Assembly (NCBI GenBank): GCA_942492795.1
Contig: OW818639.1
Location: forward strand, 868,001-932,000
Direction: 5' to 3'
DNA: 64,000 nt
Origin: RGIG3178 sp942492795
GTDB taxonomy: Bacteria > Bacillota > Clostridia > Christensenellales > QAND01
Of this stretch, positions 62,088-64,000 are shown in pieces. The translations under genes and the position numbers were made by a program. The stretch's first letter is position 1. Each line of letters begins with the position of its first letter. The notes beneath the pieces are model-generated. The model saw only the letters and a program-made list of their open reading frames with translations, was not told where the DNA came from and did not search any database.

Positions 62088-64000
62088 ATGTTGAACCCCA
62101 TCGAATCAATACTGCAATATGAATCCGGTAACCTGCGGGTATTAAAAACGGAGCGGTGGCTCTTGCACCTGGCACTTACGCATGAGCGCATTGTCAACTT
62201 GGAACGCATTTGCTCGATGGAGGATAGGAAGCAAAACTACGTGCTGGCGTACGTCAAGCGCTCGCTTGTGATCCTTGACAATCTGACAGGAGAGGATTCG
62301 CAAAAACGCTTTGTAGAGAAGGCTCTCCAATGGGCGGAGGTCGCAAAAGCAGGCCTACCCAATACCCGTGGCATGTGGGCAAAGGCCGGTATCAACCTTG
62401 CTGTGCACAACGAAGGCTCTGCACAGATATATGAAGTCGAAGCCGAAGAACAGGACGATAAAACAAGGAGAATCGTCAAAACACTGATTGTAACACATGG
62501 CCTCATCGGTCAATACCTGCGTGGGGAAGTACTTCTTACGGAAAGCGGAGCGCTTTGTTCGCTTGTTTCAGACGGGCTGCTGCCAAAAGAAGAACTTGCC
62601 CAAATCCTCTGTATGCTCAACCGCTGCATCATCGGCGCCGTGAGCGAACCATTGTGGGTGCAGGCCGCCAATGAAGTTCAAGAGGCAATCGATTTGCTGG
62701 TCAGCAGCGATTTTTCAAAACAGTTTGGCATACAGGAGCGGCTCAGGCGACTGCGTACGACGTCGATTGCAAACGGCGAGGATTTCGAAAGCGCGTTTTC
62801 CGGATTGCATTCAAACCGCCGTGCGTTTGATGCAATCGATCATGTGCTATCAACAGTCCAACTCTGGTACGTCGAGGCTGCGCTCTACGATTTCTCTTTT
62901 GAGCAGTATGTGAAGATCCTACTGATGGCCGCATTTTCTGTCCGCGAAACTCCGGTACGCCACCTGAGCTTTGGCCCACTGATGGAGAGCGTTTACTATC
63001 AGCGCGGAGGGAAAAAGTGCGTCAATATTTATAAGAAGCGGATCATAGAGAATTATCTCTCGAATCTTACTATCGAGGGGATCCTTTCGGGACAGTGGGC
63101 AAACAGCCCGCACGTGCAGCAGAGAGTAACGACGAACGACACGGGGGACACGGCTTTCTTCTCGTTTCGTTTTTCCGACGCCGGAGCGGCGCTTATCGAT
63201 TTCTGTGTGGAGGCGGAAAAATCCGACGTCCTCTATGAGAAAGCCGTACTTATGCTCTTCGATCTATTCGGCCTGCGAAGGGACAGATACGACCGCTTCA
63301 ATGAGGAGGAACGGTACCTGGCCATGATGAACAACAGCACGGTGGAATATAAAAGCGTCATCCTCGACTATATCAAGGGGCAAAAGGTTTTGGACATTGG
63401 CCCTGGGGGCGGCGCGTTGATGGATCTTATCGAGGATAAGCTTCCGCAGTGCAGCGTTATGGGTGTCGACATATCACAAAACGTCATCGAGGAGCTGAAA
63501 AAGAAGAAGCGTCTTGAGCACAAGCACTGGGAAGTGATCTATGGCGACGCGCTGGATCTTTCGAAATACGTGGAAAACGGCAGTGTGGACACGGTCATAT
63601 TCTGTTCGATATTGCATGAGCTGTTTTCCTACATCCCCTATAACGGTAAGAAATTCAACCCCGATACAATGGCCGCAGCGCTTACCTCCGCTTATAAAAT
63701 CTTGCAGCCCGGTGGGCGCATCATAATCCGCGACGGCATCATGACAGAGCCTGAGCAAACAAGGCGAATCATCCGCTTTCACTCGGAAGAAGGCATGGCA
63801 TTTTTAAGACGATACGCCGCGGACTTTATGGGCAGGAAGATAATTTTCGAACAAATCGGCCGCAACAAGGTCGTCATGAACGTCAATGACGCAATGGAGT
63901 TCCTCTATACCTACACCTGGGGCGAGGAATCGTATGTGCACGAGGTACAGGAGCAGTTCGGCTACTTCACACCATCTGGATACAGACAGTTCATTCAACA
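62088..64000 (+). CDS. Large methyltransferase-domain protein, partial
   Basis: An open frame of at least 637 codons that runs off the right edge. Residues 1 to about 420 are predicted mainly helical and match nothing I recognise. From about 425 a class I SAM-dependent methyltransferase begins: motif I VLDIGPGGG (434-442), VMGVDIS, then YGDALDL, DTVIFCSILHELF and LQPGGRIIIRDG. The ATG follows AGAGGTG by five bases and lies 30 bases after the NrtR-like gene, so the two are probably one operon. The substrate (small molecule, protein or nucleic acid) is unknown. Confidence 0.78.
   Translation, partial: MLNPIESILQYESGNLRVLKTERWLLHLALTHERIVNLERICSMEDRKQNYVLAYVKRSLVILDNLTGEDSQKRFVEKALQWAEVAKAGLPNTRGMWAKAGINLAVHNEGSAQIYEVEAEEQDDKTRRIVKTLIVTHGLIGQYLRGEVLLTESGALCSLVSDGLLPKEELAQILCMLNRCIIGAVSEPLWVQAANEVQEAIDLLVSSDFSKQFGIQERLRRLRTTSIANGEDFESAFSGLHSNRRAFDAIDHVLSTVQLWYVEAALYDFSFEQYVKILLMAAFSVRETPVRHLSFGPLMESVYYQRGGKKCVNIYKKRIIENYLSNLTIEGILSGQWANSPHVQQRVTTNDTGDTAFFSFRFSDAGAALIDFCVEAEKSDVLYEKAVLMLFDLFGLRRDRYDRFNEEERYLAMMNNSTVEYKSVILDYIKGQKVLDIGPGGGALMDLIEDKLPQCSVMGVDISQNVIEELKKKKRLEHKHWEVIYGDALDLSKYVENGSVDTVIFCSILHELFSYIPYNGKKFNPDTMAAALTSAYKILQPGGRIIIRDGIMTEPEQTRRIIRFHSEEGMAFLRRYAADFMGRKIIFEQIGRNKVVMNVNDAMEFLYTYTWGEESYVHEVQEQFGYFTPSGYRQFIQ

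Larger units (their letters stand above)
60748..64000. mobile_element. End of an integrated element (runs off the right edge)
   Basis: By orientation of the tRNA fragment (its CCA side to the left joins the old chromosome), the element lies to the right. It carries putative arm-type repeats, an NrtR-like regulator and a large methyltransferase-domain gene. No integrase or second attachment site is in the window, so size and type are unknown. Confidence 0.6.

Overview
The window looks like chromosomal DNA of an endospore-forming member of the Bacillota, most likely a clostridial lineage. The evidence is a set of sporulation and germination genes (spo0A with 0A-box motifs, a SPOCS/LysM spore-coat type gene, spoIIR, sleB-ypeB, veg), single-membrane lipoproteins, rho-independent terminators, and frequent TTG or GTG starts. 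No rRNA or taxonomic marker is present, so the genus cannot be named.

Layout. 1-8077: cell-wall and sporulation core (penicillin-binding protein 2 running off the left edge, spo0A, veg, SPOCS-LysM gene, ispE, spoIIR, sleB, ypeB). 8078-30460: mixed housekeeping and accessory genes, including an MBL-fold hydrolase, cupin, NUDIX, a heterodimeric ABC exporter with one degenerate ATP site, a large unknown membrane protein, a VOC protein, an FGGY kinase, CorA, a WYL regulator, PhzF, DUF342, a thioredoxin-reductase-like flavoprotein without the NADPH motifs, an FAH protein, an esterase/acyltransferase/DUF6320 operon and a PHP phosphatase. Two copies of a hairpin-flanked intergenic repeat lie at 15972-16204 and 25412-25545.

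30937-53777 is the centre of interest: a Gram-positive pel exopolysaccharide locus. pelD (with a degenerate epimerase domain at its N-terminus), pelE, pelA (deacetylase only), pelF and pelG form a tight operon. It is flanked by three DUF4832-type TIM-barrel proteins and two secreted NodB-type deacetylases, four of these five carrying related FN3 modules; one is a 1706-residue protein with 12 InlB-type repeats. Cyclic di-GMP appears to be read twice: by the RxxD I-site of PelD and by a c-di-GMP-I riboswitch at 51387-51458 that controls the last gene through a hairpin sequestering its ribosome binding site. Three genes of the locus (33888, 36051, 41633) share a strictly spaced promoter-like module with two GTAAC repeats 11 bp apart.

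54040-60537: a PIG-L deacetylase / phosphodiester glycosidase / lipoprotein cluster, macro-domain and VWA genes, a small HD hydrolase, and a flavoprotein behind a MerR-type promoter with a MerR-like remnant downstream.

60748-64000: the end of an integrated element. A 45-nt 3' piece of a tRNA-Thr(GGT), cut exactly at the anticodon loop, marks an attachment site. To its right are three 11-bp-spaced repeats, an NrtR-like NUDIX regulator with a palindromic operator over its promoter, and a large methyltransferase-domain protein that runs off the right edge.
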